DNA from: Chitinophaga pinensis
Lineage (GTDB): Bacteria > Bacteroidota > Bacteroidia > Chitinophagales > UBA10324
Length of the DNA stretch: 64,000 nucleotides
NCBI GenBank assembly: GCA_945892775.1
Contig: CAMDDP010000007.1
Coordinates: forward strand, 1 to 64,000
Reading direction: 5' to 3'
The notes below the pieces were generated by a model. The model worked only from the letters and a program-made list of their open reading frames with translations. It made no database searches and had not been told where the DNA came from. Made by a program: the position numbers and the translations under genes. Below, in pieces: positions 27,963-37,288 of the stretch; position 1 is the first letter of the stretch, and every line of letters begins with the position of its first letter.

Positions 27963-27974
27963 ATGCAATTGCAT
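27963..27974. promoter_or_regulatory. Palindrome in the yciO-pyk divergent interval
   Basis: ATGCAATTGCAT is a perfect 12-base palindrome lying between the two divergent starts at 27905 and 28105. It could be an operator. A single short palindrome in AT-rich sequence can also arise by chance. The rest of the interval (27906-28104) shows nothing else I can support. Confidence 0.2.
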
Positions 27975-28104
27975 TTTCTTTGATTTTATTTGGTCAAGTA
28001 AAACGAATGTGATTTTAACAATAGACAACCTCACGATTTATTAATAAGAAGTTATTTCACTTTTTAATTAATGATTATTCATTTTTGAGTTTTCAAATTA
28101 ATTT

Positions 28105-29535
28105 ATGAAACCAAGAATTACTCGAACTAAAATTATTGCAACAGTTGGTCCAGCGTCTTCATCTTATGCAATGTTAAAAGACTTAGTGGAGGCTGGTGTA
28201 AATACTTTTAGGTTAAATTTCTCGCATGGTTCGCATGAAAACCATAAACAAGTTATTGACTGGGTAAAAAAAATAAGGGCAGAATTAAAAACCCACATTG
28301 GAATTCTTGCGGATTTACAGGGGCCAAAAATTAGAATTGGTGAAGTTGTGAATGCTCCAGTTCTGTTGATTGATGGTAAAGAGATTGTTCTTTCCACTGT
28401 TAAATCAAATTCTGATGCAGAAAAAATTTTTGTAAACTATAACAAATTTGCTTCTGATGTAAAAGCAGGCGATGTGGTTTTAATTGATGATGGGCAACTA
28501 GAATTAAAAGTTGTTTCAACAAATAATATCAATACTGTTAAGTGCAGAATAATACATGGGGGTGAGTTGAATTCACGTAAAGGGGTTAATCTTCCGAACT
28601 CTGAAACATCACTTCCTTCATTAACTAAAAAAGATTTAAAGGATTTAGATTTTATCTTAAAACAAGGAGTAAATTGGATTGCTCTTTCATTCGTTCGAAA
28701 TGCAAAAGATATTATTCACTTAAAGAAATTAATTGCGAAAAGTGGAAAGAATACCAAGGTGATTGCAAAAATCGAAAAGCCACAAGCTGTAAATAATATT
28801 GACGATATAATTCGTGAGAGCGATGCCATAATGATTGCCCGAGGAGATTTGGGGGTTGAAATGCCTCAACAAGATATTCCGGTCACACAAAAGCTAGTGA
28901 TTGCAAAATGTATTAAGGAAGCAACACCAGTTATTATTGCTACCCAAATCATGCAGAGCATGGTTGAGAGTCCGAGGCCTACAAGGGCTGAAATAAATGA
29001 TGTGGCAAATGGAATTTTTGATGGAGCTGATGCGTTAATGCTAAGCGCAGAAACTGCTACCGGGAAGTTTCCTGTTTTGGTGATAGAAACTATTAAAGAC
29101 ATTGCCATTAACATTGAAAAACAAGAAAGTATTTTTAATAAAAAACAAGTGGCTGATATGCATTCCAAAACCTATCTATCGGATGCTATTTGTTATAATG
29201 CATGTAAAATTTCTGGCGATGTAAATGCGGCTGCAATTATTAGTATGACAAGAAGTGGTTATACAGGGTTTATGATTTCAAGTTATCGTCCTAAAGCTCG
29301 GATTCTTGTTTTTATGGAAGACAAGAATCTATTGGATACATTAAGCATTGTTTGGGGAGTTGAAACATTTGGGTATAAAAAATTTGCTTCTACTGATGAA
29401 ACAATTGAAGATGTTAAAAAGATTGTGAAAAATTTTGGGAGGGTGACAAAGGGTGACATTGTGATTAATACAACTGCAATGCCTGTTCATTGGAAGGGAA
29501 CCACAAACATGTTGAAAATTAGTTTGATTGATTAA
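28105..29535 (+). CDS. pyk: Pyruvate kinase
   Basis: Catalyses phosphoenolpyruvate + ADP to pyruvate + ATP, the last glycolytic step, in the cytoplasm. The 476-residue length is normal. Visible motifs are TKIIATVGPASSS at the N-terminus, NTFRLNFSHGSHE, the active-site stretch VIAKIEKPQAV followed by MIARGDLGVEMP, and RPTRAEINDVANGIFDGADA with LMLSAETATGKFP. The C-terminal allosteric-type domain (about 350-476) is present. It stands alone: a divergent YciO-type gene lies upstream and a convergent GH92 gene downstream, with 161 bases in between. I see no strong terminator there. Confidence 0.97.
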   Translation: MKPRITRTKIIATVGPASSSYAMLKDLVEAGVNTFRLNFSHGSHENHKQVIDWVKKIRAELKTHIGILADLQGPKIRIGEVVNAPVLLIDGKEIVLSTVKSNSDAEKIFVNYNKFASDVKAGDVVLIDDGQLELKVVSTNNINTVKCRIIHGGELNSRKGVNLPNSETSLPSLTKKDLKDLDFILKQGVNWIALSFVRNAKDIIHLKKLIAKSGKNTKVIAKIEKPQAVNNIDDIIRESDAIMIARGDLGVEMPQQDIPVTQKLVIAKCIKEATPVIIATQIMQSMVESPRPTRAEINDVANGIFDGADALMLSAETATGKFPVLVIETIKDIAINIEKQESIFNKKQVADMHSKTYLSDAICYNACKISGDVNAAAIISMTRSGYTGFMISSYRPKARILVFMEDKNLLDTLSIVWGVETFGYKKFASTDETIEDVKKIVKNFGRVTKGDIVINTTAMPVHWKGTTNMLKISLID

Positions 29536-29696
29536 TGAACTTAATTATCTCAACGCCAAGAATATTGGCCCAGTAATAGTGTAATAAAAAAATACAGTTC
29601 ATTTTTTTCTAATAGTGAGATGCTGATAGGGTAGATTAGTGCCATTAAGAAATCAATTGAAAAAAATATTGATTAATATTTCCTGTAGCCAATTGA

Positions 29697-32606
29697 TTAA
29701 TTCACTTGTATTTCATCTGCAAAAAGCCAACTGGGTTCTCTCTTCCCAAGATGCCAAGTTGGGCACCTCTGAATTGATTTTGCAAATACTTTTATAAATC
29801 GTGCACTCATTGGCTTATTGACAGATGGCGAAATGATTGGTCCATTGTTATCATTTTCTTCCACAACAAAATCAGCTGAAAAAACTTCTTTCCAATTAAT
29901 GGAGTCATCTGAAATGAAGTACTGAACTTTTGTTGGATTAAAAATCCAAGACCAACGTTGATTGAGCCAATCAGTTTGTATGTGTTTAAAATTTCTTTTT
30001 GAACCTAAATCCACTGTTGCTTCAAAATCAGTTCCGTGAAAACCCTGCCAGGCACCAAATGAATTTGTTTCTCCGAATACTTCATCTACTAAACCATTCA
30101 TTCCATCAGCAGTGTATTGTTCGCTGTAAGGATATTTGTATGTGACGGTTTTTTGATACGGAATTTTTTTGAATTCAACTGATTCCTGAAGTCTTATTAA
30201 ATCAGTTTTTGAAGTTGGGTGAATATAATTTCCACTCCGATGTTCTGCGAATACAGTAATCTTTTTTGAATCTTTTATTACGATTGGAAAATTGTATAAA
30301 ACACTAATTGAGTCGTTACCATTTTTTGGACCGTCAAAAAAGTAAAACTGATTTGTTGAATCCATTATATTTTTGAGAGTGACAATAACAGAATCAGTAA
30401 AAGTTCGTGAATCATATTTTAAATATGGAATAGGAGTAATTTTATCAGGATTAGAAGTTTCTTCAAGAAATGATTTTGTATCCGAATTTAACGAAGCGTT
30501 ACTCATTGTTAATTTCAATTTTTTTCCATGTAAAATATCATGGTGAGAAATAAAGCATGGAAGAAATTCCTTCTTTCCATTTTTCAATTCTGATTTGCTC
30601 ACATAAATATTTTGTGCAGAAATATTTTCTGCGTTGATGGTGAAAGTTTTTCCACTGTCTAAATGAATTTTTACTTCTGAAAATATTGGTGAACCCAGGG
30701 CATAATAATTTGAAGCAGGACACACGGGATAAAATCCCATCGCGCTGAAAACATACCACGCACTCATTTGTCCGCAATCATCATTGCCAATCAAACCATT
30801 TCTTCCGGTGTGATAAAAATTATTTAGGATATATCGCACCTTGTCAATGCTCTTTTCTGATTTACCAATGTAATTGTAGAGCCAGGCAAAATGATGACTC
30901 GGTTCATTGCCGTGTGCATACTGCCCGAGTAAGCCACTGATGTCGGGTTGTTTGCGACCTTTCAATTCGGAATGTGCTGTGAAAAGAGAATCAAGTTTGT
31001 GTTCGAAGTTACCATTTCCACCCATCAGTTTTATTAGTCCCGGAATATCCTGCGCCACTGCAAATAAATATTGCCACGCATTTGCTTCGGTGTAATTCGC
31101 ATTCACTTCAAATGGATCAAAAGGTGAAATCCATTTTCCATTTTTTCTAGCCGTAAAAAATTTTGCATCCGGATTCCATAAATTCTGATAATAAGAACTG
31201 CGCTCGTAAAACTTTCGCACAATTGTATCATTCCAGTTCATCTGCTTCGCCATTCGGGCAATACAATAATCATCGTAAGCATACTCAAGTGTTTTGCTCA
31301 CACTTTCATTTTCTTTATCACTTGGTATGTATCCTTTCTCCTGATAATAACCAAGACCGCTGCGTGTGTCAATCGCACTCTTAATCATCGCTCGCAATGC
31401 AAGTGTTGTATCAAAATCTTTTATGCCCTTCATGTATGCATCGGCAATAACGGGAATGGAATGATAGCCAATCATGCAATCGGTTTCGTTGTTGCACAAT
31501 TCCCACACTGGTAAACGACCACTCTCATTAAATTTATTCAGCATCGAACGAATGAAATCATTGTCGCGCTTCGGATCAATAATGGTCATGAGCGGATGCA
31601 ATGCACGGTAAGTGTCCCACAACGAAAAAATATGATACTGATGGTGCCCAGTATCAACGGTGTGAATGCTGTCATCCATTCCTCTGTATCTTCCGTCCAC
31701 ATCATCTTCCAGCGAAGGATGTATCATGCAGTGATAAAGTGAAGTGTAAAAAATGGAGCGCTGTTCTTCGGTTCCGCCCTTCACTTCAATTTTTGATAAT
31801 GACCGTAACCATTTTGCTTTCGCAGAATCTTTGATGCATTCAAATGATTTTCCGAATGATTCTTGTTCCAAATTGTTTTCTGCCCCCTCAATAGATGTAT
31901 AAGAAATTCCAACCTTAATTAAAATTTCATTTGAATTAAAATGGAGAATGATTCTTCCATCTAATGAATCTGTTTTGGAAATTGCTTTTGAAAAATTAGC
32001 AGCAAAAAATATTTTTTCGTTAGAGGCCCAACCTGAGGAGAAACGATAACCAACAATAGTTGAATCGTTTTTCTGCTGAATAAAAGTTTGGGCGGCTTTA
32101 TCATTTATTCCATGAACTAAATCTATAAGCACAACATTTTCTTTCTCTTCAGGAAAAACATAATGATGAATTCCGCATCGTTCAGTTGCAGTGAGTTCTA
32201 CTTCAATTCCATTGTTAAATTTTACTGAGTAAAATCCTGCACCAGCTTTTTCATTCTCATGTTTGAATGATTGCTGAATGAGTGAATCATTTTTCCCTTC
32301 AATAAAAGGAGTAAACATAATATCACCTAAATCACCACAACCAGTACCGCTCAAATGCGTGTGGCTGAACCCTTGAATTGTAGAGTCATCAGAATGATAA
32401 CCACTACAATGTTCCCATCCTGTTGTTTTTGTATCGGGTGAAAGCTGCACCATTCCAAATGGAACACATGCCCCAGGAAATGTATGTCCGGTTCCTGCTG
32501 TACCGATGAATGGATCAACCGAATCAGTTGGGGATTTTTCTTTAGAACATGAAATCAAAAGAAAAAAGCAAAAAGAAAAAAATGTTGCTTTCATTAAATG
32601 TTTCAT
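29697..32606 (-). CDS. GH92 family alpha-mannosidase lipoprotein
   Basis: 969 residues. A lipobox (LISC, Cys20) indicates a lipid-anchored protein. The GH92 signature is complete: VDPFIGTAGTGHTFPGA, PFGMVQLSPDT, GFSHTHLSGTGC, SLWDTYRALHP, WELCNNETDCMIGYHS (containing the expected acidic catalytic residue) and GNDDCGQMSAWYVFSAMGFYP. GH92 enzymes are Ca-dependent exo-alpha-mannosidases that trim high-mannose N-glycans. After about residue 750 a chitobiase-C-like sandwich (DSVIVTLKN...YFFDGP) and a discoidin-like domain (WQGFHGTDFEATVDLGS) are appended, probably for substrate binding. It is the last gene of a run with glycosylasparaginase 28 bases upstream, which fits glycoprotein breakdown. Confidence 0.95.
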   Translation of the reverse strand: MKHLMKATFFSFCFFLLISCSKEKSPTDSVDPFIGTAGTGHTFPGACVPFGMVQLSPDTKTTGWEHCSGYHSDDSTIQGFSHTHLSGTGCGDLGDIMFTPFIEGKNDSLIQQSFKHENEKAGAGFYSVKFNNGIEVELTATERCGIHHYVFPEEKENVVLIDLVHGINDKAAQTFIQQKNDSTIVGYRFSSGWASNEKIFFAANFSKAISKTDSLDGRIILHFNSNEILIKVGISYTSIEGAENNLEQESFGKSFECIKDSAKAKWLRSLSKIEVKGGTEEQRSIFYTSLYHCMIHPSLEDDVDGRYRGMDDSIHTVDTGHHQYHIFSLWDTYRALHPLMTIIDPKRDNDFIRSMLNKFNESGRLPVWELCNNETDCMIGYHSIPVIADAYMKGIKDFDTTLALRAMIKSAIDTRSGLGYYQEKGYIPSDKENESVSKTLEYAYDDYCIARMAKQMNWNDTIVRKFYERSSYYQNLWNPDAKFFTARKNGKWISPFDPFEVNANYTEANAWQYLFAVAQDIPGLIKLMGGNGNFEHKLDSLFTAHSELKGRKQPDISGLLGQYAHGNEPSHHFAWLYNYIGKSEKSIDKVRYILNNFYHTGRNGLIGNDDCGQMSAWYVFSAMGFYPVCPASNYYALGSPIFSEVKIHLDSGKTFTINAENISAQNIYVSKSELKNGKKEFLPCFISHHDILHGKKLKLTMSNASLNSDTKSFLEETSNPDKITPIPYLKYDSRTFTDSVIVTLKNIMDSTNQFYFFDGPKNGNDSISVLYNFPIVIKDSKKITVFAEHRSGNYIHPTSKTDLIRLQESVEFKKIPYQKTVTYKYPYSEQYTADGMNGLVDEVFGETNSFGAWQGFHGTDFEATVDLGSKRNFKHIQTDWLNQRWSWIFNPTKVQYFISDDSINWKEVFSADFVVEENDNNGPIISPSVNKPMSARFIKVFAKSIQRCPTWHLGKREPSWLFADEIQVN

Positions 32607-32634
32607 TTAGATATAATTAGTTGAAAATTAGTTT

Positions 32635-33606
32635 TTACTCAGTAAAGTAGGCTGCATCAGTCAAAGCAAAACCATCATTGTTGTAGTGTGCAAAATTGAA
32701 ACCTTTGTGTAAAGCATATCCTCCGTACTCACCTGCTTTGTTAATAGCAATGAATGCAACCTGAATGTCTTTCACTTTTTCGGGATATTTTTTCGCCACT
32801 CGATTCACTACTTCTTTGCACGCAGCCACAGGAGATTTTCCTTGTCGCATCATTTCAACCACCATGGCACTGCCCGCAGTTTTTATCATAAACTCACCAT
32901 GACCAGTTGCAGTTGCGGCACCAATTTCATTGTCAACAAATAATCCAGCGCCAATAATTGGTGAATCGCCAACTCGACCATGCATTTTGTATGCAAGTCC
33001 GCTAGTGGTGCATGCGCCTGAAAGATTTCCATTTGTATCCATAGCAATCATTCCAATTGTGTCGTGATTTTCAAAATTGATTATAGGTGCATACTTACTT
33101 GTCTTTAACCATTCTTTCCATGCTGATTCCGATTCGGGAGTAAGTAAATTTTCTTTTACAAATCCGTTGTCGAGTGCAAATTTCAATGCGCCTTCGCCAA
33201 CTAAAATTACATGGGGTGTTTTTTCCATCACCATTCGCGCAACTGAAACTGGATGAACAATGTGTTCGAGACAGCAGACTGCGCCTGCTTGTCCGTTCTC
33301 ATCCATAATGCACGAGTCGAGTGTAACGAAACCATCACGATCAGGCAAGCCACCCAAACCAACGGATGTAACTTTTGGATCACCTTCAGGAATTTTTACA
33401 CCTGCTTCAACTGCATCCAATGCACGACCACCAGCTCTTAGTATTTTCCAGGCGGCTTCATTTGCCTGCATACCAAAATTCCAAGTGGAAAGTACCAATG
33501 GGTTTCCTATATTAGTTATTCCTGAAAAGGAATTTGAATCAAATGGAATGGCAAGCGCCGCTGCACCTGCTGAAGTTTGAGTAATAAATTTTCTTCGTGA
33601 AAGCAT
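32635..33606 (-). CDS. N4-(beta-N-acetylglucosaminyl)-L-asparaginase (glycosylasparaginase)
   Basis: Cleaves the GlcNAc-Asn bond of glycoproteins. The 323-residue Ntn-hydrolase precursor autocleaves before Thr183 in HDTIGM, which becomes the nucleophile. VGDSPIIGAGLFVD and GAATATGHGE downstream are the substrate-binding loops of the family. The N-terminus (MLSRRKFITQTSAGAAALA) looks like a twin-arginine signal, so the enzyme is probably periplasmic. Plant-type isoaspartyl peptidases share the fold, but HDTIGM and the WNFG N-terminal motif favour glycosylasparaginase. It is encoded between a nucleoside-type transporter and a GH92 mannosidase, consistent with stepwise N-glycoprotein degradation. 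Confidence 0.92.
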   Translation of the reverse strand: MLSRRKFITQTSAGAAALAIPFDSNSFSGITNIGNPLVLSTWNFGMQANEAAWKILRAGGRALDAVEAGVKIPEGDPKVTSVGLGGLPDRDGFVTLDSCIMDENGQAGAVCCLEHIVHPVSVARMVMEKTPHVILVGEGALKFALDNGFVKENLLTPESESAWKEWLKTSKYAPIINFENHDTIGMIAMDTNGNLSGACTTSGLAYKMHGRVGDSPIIGAGLFVDNEIGAATATGHGEFMIKTAGSAMVVEMMRQGKSPVAACKEVVNRVAKKYPEKVKDIQVAFIAINKAGEYGGYALHKGFNFAHYNNDGFALTDAAYFTE

Positions 33607-33654
33607 TGATTTTAAGGAAAAATTAATTGAAAAATTTTGTCTCTTATGTAGGTA

Positions 33655-34908
33655 TTAGCCCATTAAAATACCTGCGATTGTAGCAGATAAATAGGAGGCA
33701 AGTGTTCCGCAGAGCAAAGCACGCATTCCCAACTTTGCTAAATCAGTTCTGCGCTCAGGAGCCAATGCTCCAATGCCACCAATCTGCATTCCAACAGAAC
33801 TAAAATTGGCGAAACCGCAAATGGCAAAGCTCACAATCATTAATGCTTTTGGGCTCAGTGTAGCTGATACGCCATGTGTTAAATTAAAGAAGGCAACAAA
33901 TTCGTTGATGGTAATTTTTGTTCCCATTAATGTAGCAACTGCGCTTACATCTTTTGATGGAACTCCCATTGCCCACGCCATCGGATAAAATAACTTGCCG
34001 AAAATCCAGTCGAGCGAAAGCACAAAATCCATGTGCGTCCAAACACCAACTTTTCCTAAAATAAAATCAAGCATTGCAATAACTGCCACGAAACCAATAA
34101 TCATGGCTATCACATTCATAGCAATTTTAAAGCCATCACCAGCTCCATGTGATATTGCATCAATTACATTGCTGTATGGTGATTTTACTTCGAGTTTCAC
34201 TTTGCCCATTGTTTGACTCACTTCGGTTTCAGGCCACACGATTTTTGAAATCACTAAAGCACCTGGTGCAGCCATCAAACTTGCAGCGAGTAAATATTCC
34301 GGACTCGCACCGAAGTTCACATACACAATTAAAATTCCACCTGCAATGCAAGCCAGGCTTCCGCTCATACTTGCGAGCAGTTCGCTCATCGTCATTCCTT
34401 TTAAGTAAGGCTGAATCATTACCTGCGCTTCCACTTGCCCCACAAATGCGCTCGCCACATTGCTGAGTGCTTCGGCGCCGCTCACACGCATCACAAAATT
34501 CATGGCAATGGCAATGACCGAAACTATTTTTTGCATGATACCGAAATGATAGAAGATAGCGACCAGTGCGCACACTAAAATAATGGTGGCTGTTACACTG
34601 AACCCGAAAATGAACATGTTTTCAGCTCCATAAGGTGAAGAGCCACCTGAATGATTGTCCACCATAATGCCACCGTAAACAAATGAAGCACCCTGCTTGG
34701 CAAATTGTTCAATGTGCCCGATTTGATTTCCAATCCACTTAAAGAAATTGGTGACAGGTGTAACTTTTAAAACTAAAAACGCAATTGTTATCTGTAATAA
34801 AATTCCGCTTATAACCAAGCGATAATTAATTCGTCGTTTGTTGTTTGATGCTAAAAAAGCAATACTTAAAATCAACACAATACCAATGAGGCCTTGAAAT
34901 CTTTCCAT
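33655..34908 (-). CDS. NupC-type concentrative nucleoside transporter
   Basis: 417 residues and multiple membrane helices. The CNT family signatures are present: GSLACIAGGILIVYVNFGA (the conserved core near helix-hairpin 1), NEFVAFF and SFAICGFANFSSVGMQIGG followed by LAPERR. CNT proteins import nucleosides with Na+ or H+. The gene lies 48 bases upstream of the glycosylasparaginase gene and 69 bases after the propeller gene, so the four genes look like one transcript. Why a nucleoside carrier belongs with glycoprotein degradation is not clear. Some CNT members take other ring-containing metabolites, but that is speculation here. Confidence 0.93.
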   Translation of the reverse strand: MERFQGLIGIVLILSIAFLASNNKRRINYRLVISGILLQITIAFLVLKVTPVTNFFKWIGNQIGHIEQFAKQGASFVYGGIMVDNHSGGSSPYGAENMFIFGFSVTATIILVCALVAIFYHFGIMQKIVSVIAIAMNFVMRVSGAEALSNVASAFVGQVEAQVMIQPYLKGMTMSELLASMSGSLACIAGGILIVYVNFGASPEYLLAASLMAAPGALVISKIVWPETEVSQTMGKVKLEVKSPYSNVIDAISHGAGDGFKIAMNVIAMIIGFVAVIAMLDFILGKVGVWTHMDFVLSLDWIFGKLFYPMAWAMGVPSKDVSAVATLMGTKITINEFVAFFNLTHGVSATLSPKALMIVSFAICGFANFSSVGMQIGGIGALAPERRTDLAKLGMRALLCGTLASYLSATIAGILMG

Positions 34909-34977
34909 ATAAAAAATCTTTTGGCTAAAGATGAAGAAGAAAATTGAATCTCCAACTTAGAAAGTCAAACTTTTTAG

Positions 34978-36048
34978 TTACCTCACCCAATCAACCACAA
35001 AAATATTTGTATCGCGTCCGCCACCGTTGTGGCGGTTGCTGCAAAAAACCAATTTTTTTCCATCGGGCGAAAACATTGCAAATGCATCGAAAGTATTGGA
35101 ATAAGAAATTTTTTCTAAACCAGTTCCATCAACATTGATGAGATATAAATTAAATGGAAAACCTTTTGCATGCTCGTAGTTGCTGCTGAAAATAATTTGT
35201 TGTCCATCGGGTGTAAAACTCGGTGCCCAATTCGCGCCCGGCATATCAGTTACCTGGTGCACATCCGAGCCATCAGCATTCGCAACAAACACTTCCATTT
35301 TTGACGGGGCAACCAAGCCTTGTGCAAGAAGCGATTTGTATTCTTCTACTTCTTCGTCGGTAGTTGGTCGCGATGCGCGCCAAACAATTTTTTTTCCATT
35401 AGGTGAAAACCATGCGCCACCATCGTAACCAAGTGTGTTGGTGATTTGCTTTACATCACTGCCATCTAGATTTATGGTGTATAATTCCAAATCACCACTG
35501 CGGTCGCTGGTAAAGATCATTCGGTCTCCCATTGGAGAAATGGTTGCTTCCGCATCATAAAAATTATTTGAAGTCAGTTGCTTGCGAATGGTTCCTCTCA
35601 AATCAGAAATATAAATTTCAAATGAATTATAAATCGGCCAAACATATTTTTTCAGTTTCACTTTATCAGGAGTCGGCGGACACGAATCAGCATTTGCATG
35701 TGTACTTGCAAAAAGCACCAACGAATCTCCCGGAAGAAAATAAGCGCAGGTTGTTCTCCCTTTTCCGGTGCTCACCATATGCGAATTAAATTCTTTATTT
35801 CCGGATGGAACAGTTCCGAAAAAAATCTGGTCGCACTGAATGTCGTGATGATTGCTGAATTGATAAGTTAATTTCTTGCTGTCGAAACTCCAGTAAGCTT
35901 CAGCATTATCGCCACCAAAAGTTAACTGCTTTACATTTTTGAAATGCTTTTCTCCTGAAAATAAAATGGAATCTGATAGAATTGTTGATTGCGAAAAAAG
36001 ATGATTTGAAATTAAAATTATTAAAACACTTAAAAATATAGTTTTCAT
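34978..36048 (-). CDS. TolB-like WD40/PD40 beta-propeller protein
   Basis: 356 residues from ATG 36048 (MKTIFLSVLIILISN, signal peptide ending near LFSQ). Another in-frame ATG 21 bases upstream would put seven residues before the hydrophobic core and would overlap the promoter box. Repeated PD40 motifs are visible: AEATISPMGDRMIFTSDRSG, GGAWFSPNGKKIVWRA, NWAPSFTPDGQQIIFSSN and FAMFSPDGKKLVFCSN, giving a six- or seven-bladed propeller. Such TolB-like proteins are periplasmic or cell-surface and often accompany peptidases or carbohydrate enzymes. No catalytic domain is seen. As the first gene of the operon it may bind the glycoprotein substrate, which is inference. Confidence 0.88.
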   Translation of the reverse strand: MKTIFLSVLIILISNHLFSQSTILSDSILFSGEKHFKNVKQLTFGGDNAEAYWSFDSKKLTYQFSNHHDIQCDQIFFGTVPSGNKEFNSHMVSTGKGRTTCAYFLPGDSLVLFASTHANADSCPPTPDKVKLKKYVWPIYNSFEIYISDLRGTIRKQLTSNNFYDAEATISPMGDRMIFTSDRSGDLELYTINLDGSDVKQITNTLGYDGGAWFSPNGKKIVWRASRPTTDEEVEEYKSLLAQGLVAPSKMEVFVANADGSDVHQVTDMPGANWAPSFTPDGQQIIFSSNYEHAKGFPFNLYLINVDGTGLEKISYSNTFDAFAMFSPDGKKLVFCSNRHNGGGRDTNIFVVDWVR

Positions 36049-36053
36049 GACGA

Positions 36054-36085
36054 CAAACTTAACAAGCAAAGATTTTCAATCTCAA
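36054..36085 (-). promoter_or_regulatory. Promoter of the glycoprotein-catabolism operon
   Basis: On the minus strand TTG (36085-36083) and a perfect TAAGTTTG (36061-36054) are 21 bases apart, matching the Bacteroidota -33/-7 promoter. Only five bases separate the -7 box from the ATG at 36048, so the message would be leaderless or nearly so. Confidence 0.55.
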
Positions 36086-36195
36086 CTCGTTTGTCATTAA
36101 TTTGTCATGATAATTTTTAATTAATTAGGTGTGTGCCATTTTAAAATGCAAGCTTTAAGAAAATTGTTTAGTATAAACATCGACTGCTAATTCCT

Positions 36196-36203
36196 TACTT
36201 TTG
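36196..36203 (+). promoter_or_regulatory. -7 promoter box ahead of the TPR lipoprotein gene
   Basis: TACTTTTG matches TAnnTTTG exactly and lies five bases before the ATG at 36209. I find no TTG at the usual distance upstream. A transcript from here would begin at or next to the start codon. Confidence 0.4.
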
Positions 36204-36208
36204 ACCCG

Positions 36209-37288
36209 ATGATAAAATATTTAATTGTTTCTCTTTTTATAACCATTGGAATTTATTTCTCTGTTTACTTTTCATCATGCAGTTGTAATCATTCTTTTGA
36301 TCCTCATGAAGATAGTTTAACGGCTATCATTCAAGGCAATCGGAAATTGATGGATTTAAGTGTGCAGATTAGTGATAATCCGAATAATGCTGATTTGTAC
36401 TTTCAACGAAGTAAAGTGTTTATGCAAATCGATAGCATTCGGTTTGCTTATGATGATATTGAAAAAGCAATTGACATTGATTCTACCAATGTAAAATATC
36501 ATTTTCTGTTGACCGATATTTTTTTACAGGGAAGTTATGTAGAAGGGGCAATTGGTGAATTGCAAACTATAATAAAATTACAATCTGATAATTTAATTGC
36601 ACGAGCTAAGTTGGCTAAAGTTTATCTCTTTGTTAAAGACCATCAGAGCTCATTGGCACAGATTCAAGAAATATTGAAAACAAATGAAAATAATTCTGAT
36701 GCTTATTTTTTAATGGGAATGAATTACAAAGAGTTAAAAGATACCACCCGTGCCATTGCAGCTTATCAAAAATGTGTTCAATATAAGCAAGATTTTTACG
36801 ATGCATTTATGCAGCTAGGTTTATTGTATTCAGCACAAAATAAAAATCTGGCGCCATCTTATTTTGATAACGCAATTCGGTTAGATAGCAGTAAATCAGA
36901 AGCTTGGTATGCCAAAGCAAAATATTATCAGGACCAGGCCGAAGATGCTTATCGGATGAAAAATAATTTAGAAGCAAAAATGAATTATGAAGTAGCAAAG
37001 AAAACATATCGTCAATTGATTGTTAAAAATCCGCAGTATGAGTTTGCTTATTTTAATTTGGGTTTTATTTATTTGCAGCAGGATTCAATTGATAAAGCAT
37101 TGCGACATTTCAATTTGGCAACAAAAATTTCTCCTCAATACGCTGAAGCCTACTATTACAAAGGGTTGTGTGAATTAGTAAATGGACAAAAAGATCAGGC
37201 GGGAGTTGATTTTCAGCAAACCCTAAATCTGAAACCTGATTATGAGGCTGCTCAAAATGAATTAAATAAGTTAAACGGAAATAAGTAG
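36209..37288 (+). CDS. TPR-repeat lipoprotein
   Basis: 359 residues. A hydrophobic N-terminus ends in FSSC, a lipobox with Cys24 as the probable acylated residue. From about residue 55 onward there are about seven or eight TPR units (for example DAYFLMGMNYKELKDTTRAI, SEAWYAKAKYYQ, AYYYKGLCELVNGQKDQA). It would be an envelope-anchored protein-binding scaffold. The stop codon abuts the ATG of thrS directly (TAGATG), so thrS translation is probably coupled to it, although no functional link is obvious. Confidence 0.85.
   Translation: MIKYLIVSLFITIGIYFSVYFSSCSCNHSFDPHEDSLTAIIQGNRKLMDLSVQISDNPNNADLYFQRSKVFMQIDSIRFAYDDIEKAIDIDSTNVKYHFLLTDIFLQGSYVEGAIGELQTIIKLQSDNLIARAKLAKVYLFVKDHQSSLAQIQEILKTNENNSDAYFLMGMNYKELKDTTRAIAAYQKCVQYKQDFYDAFMQLGLLYSAQNKNLAPSYFDNAIRLDSSKSEAWYAKAKYYQDQAEDAYRMKNNLEAKMNYEVAKKTYRQLIVKNPQYEFAYFNLGFIYLQQDSIDKALRHFNLATKISPQYAEAYYYKGLCELVNGQKDQAGVDFQQTLNLKPDYEAAQNELNKLNGNK

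Noticed and set aside
34149-34573. Overlapping open frames on both strands inside the NupC-type gene
   Set aside because: Their products are Cys/Arg/His-rich and low in periodic structure, as expected of out-of-frame reading of a membrane-protein gene.
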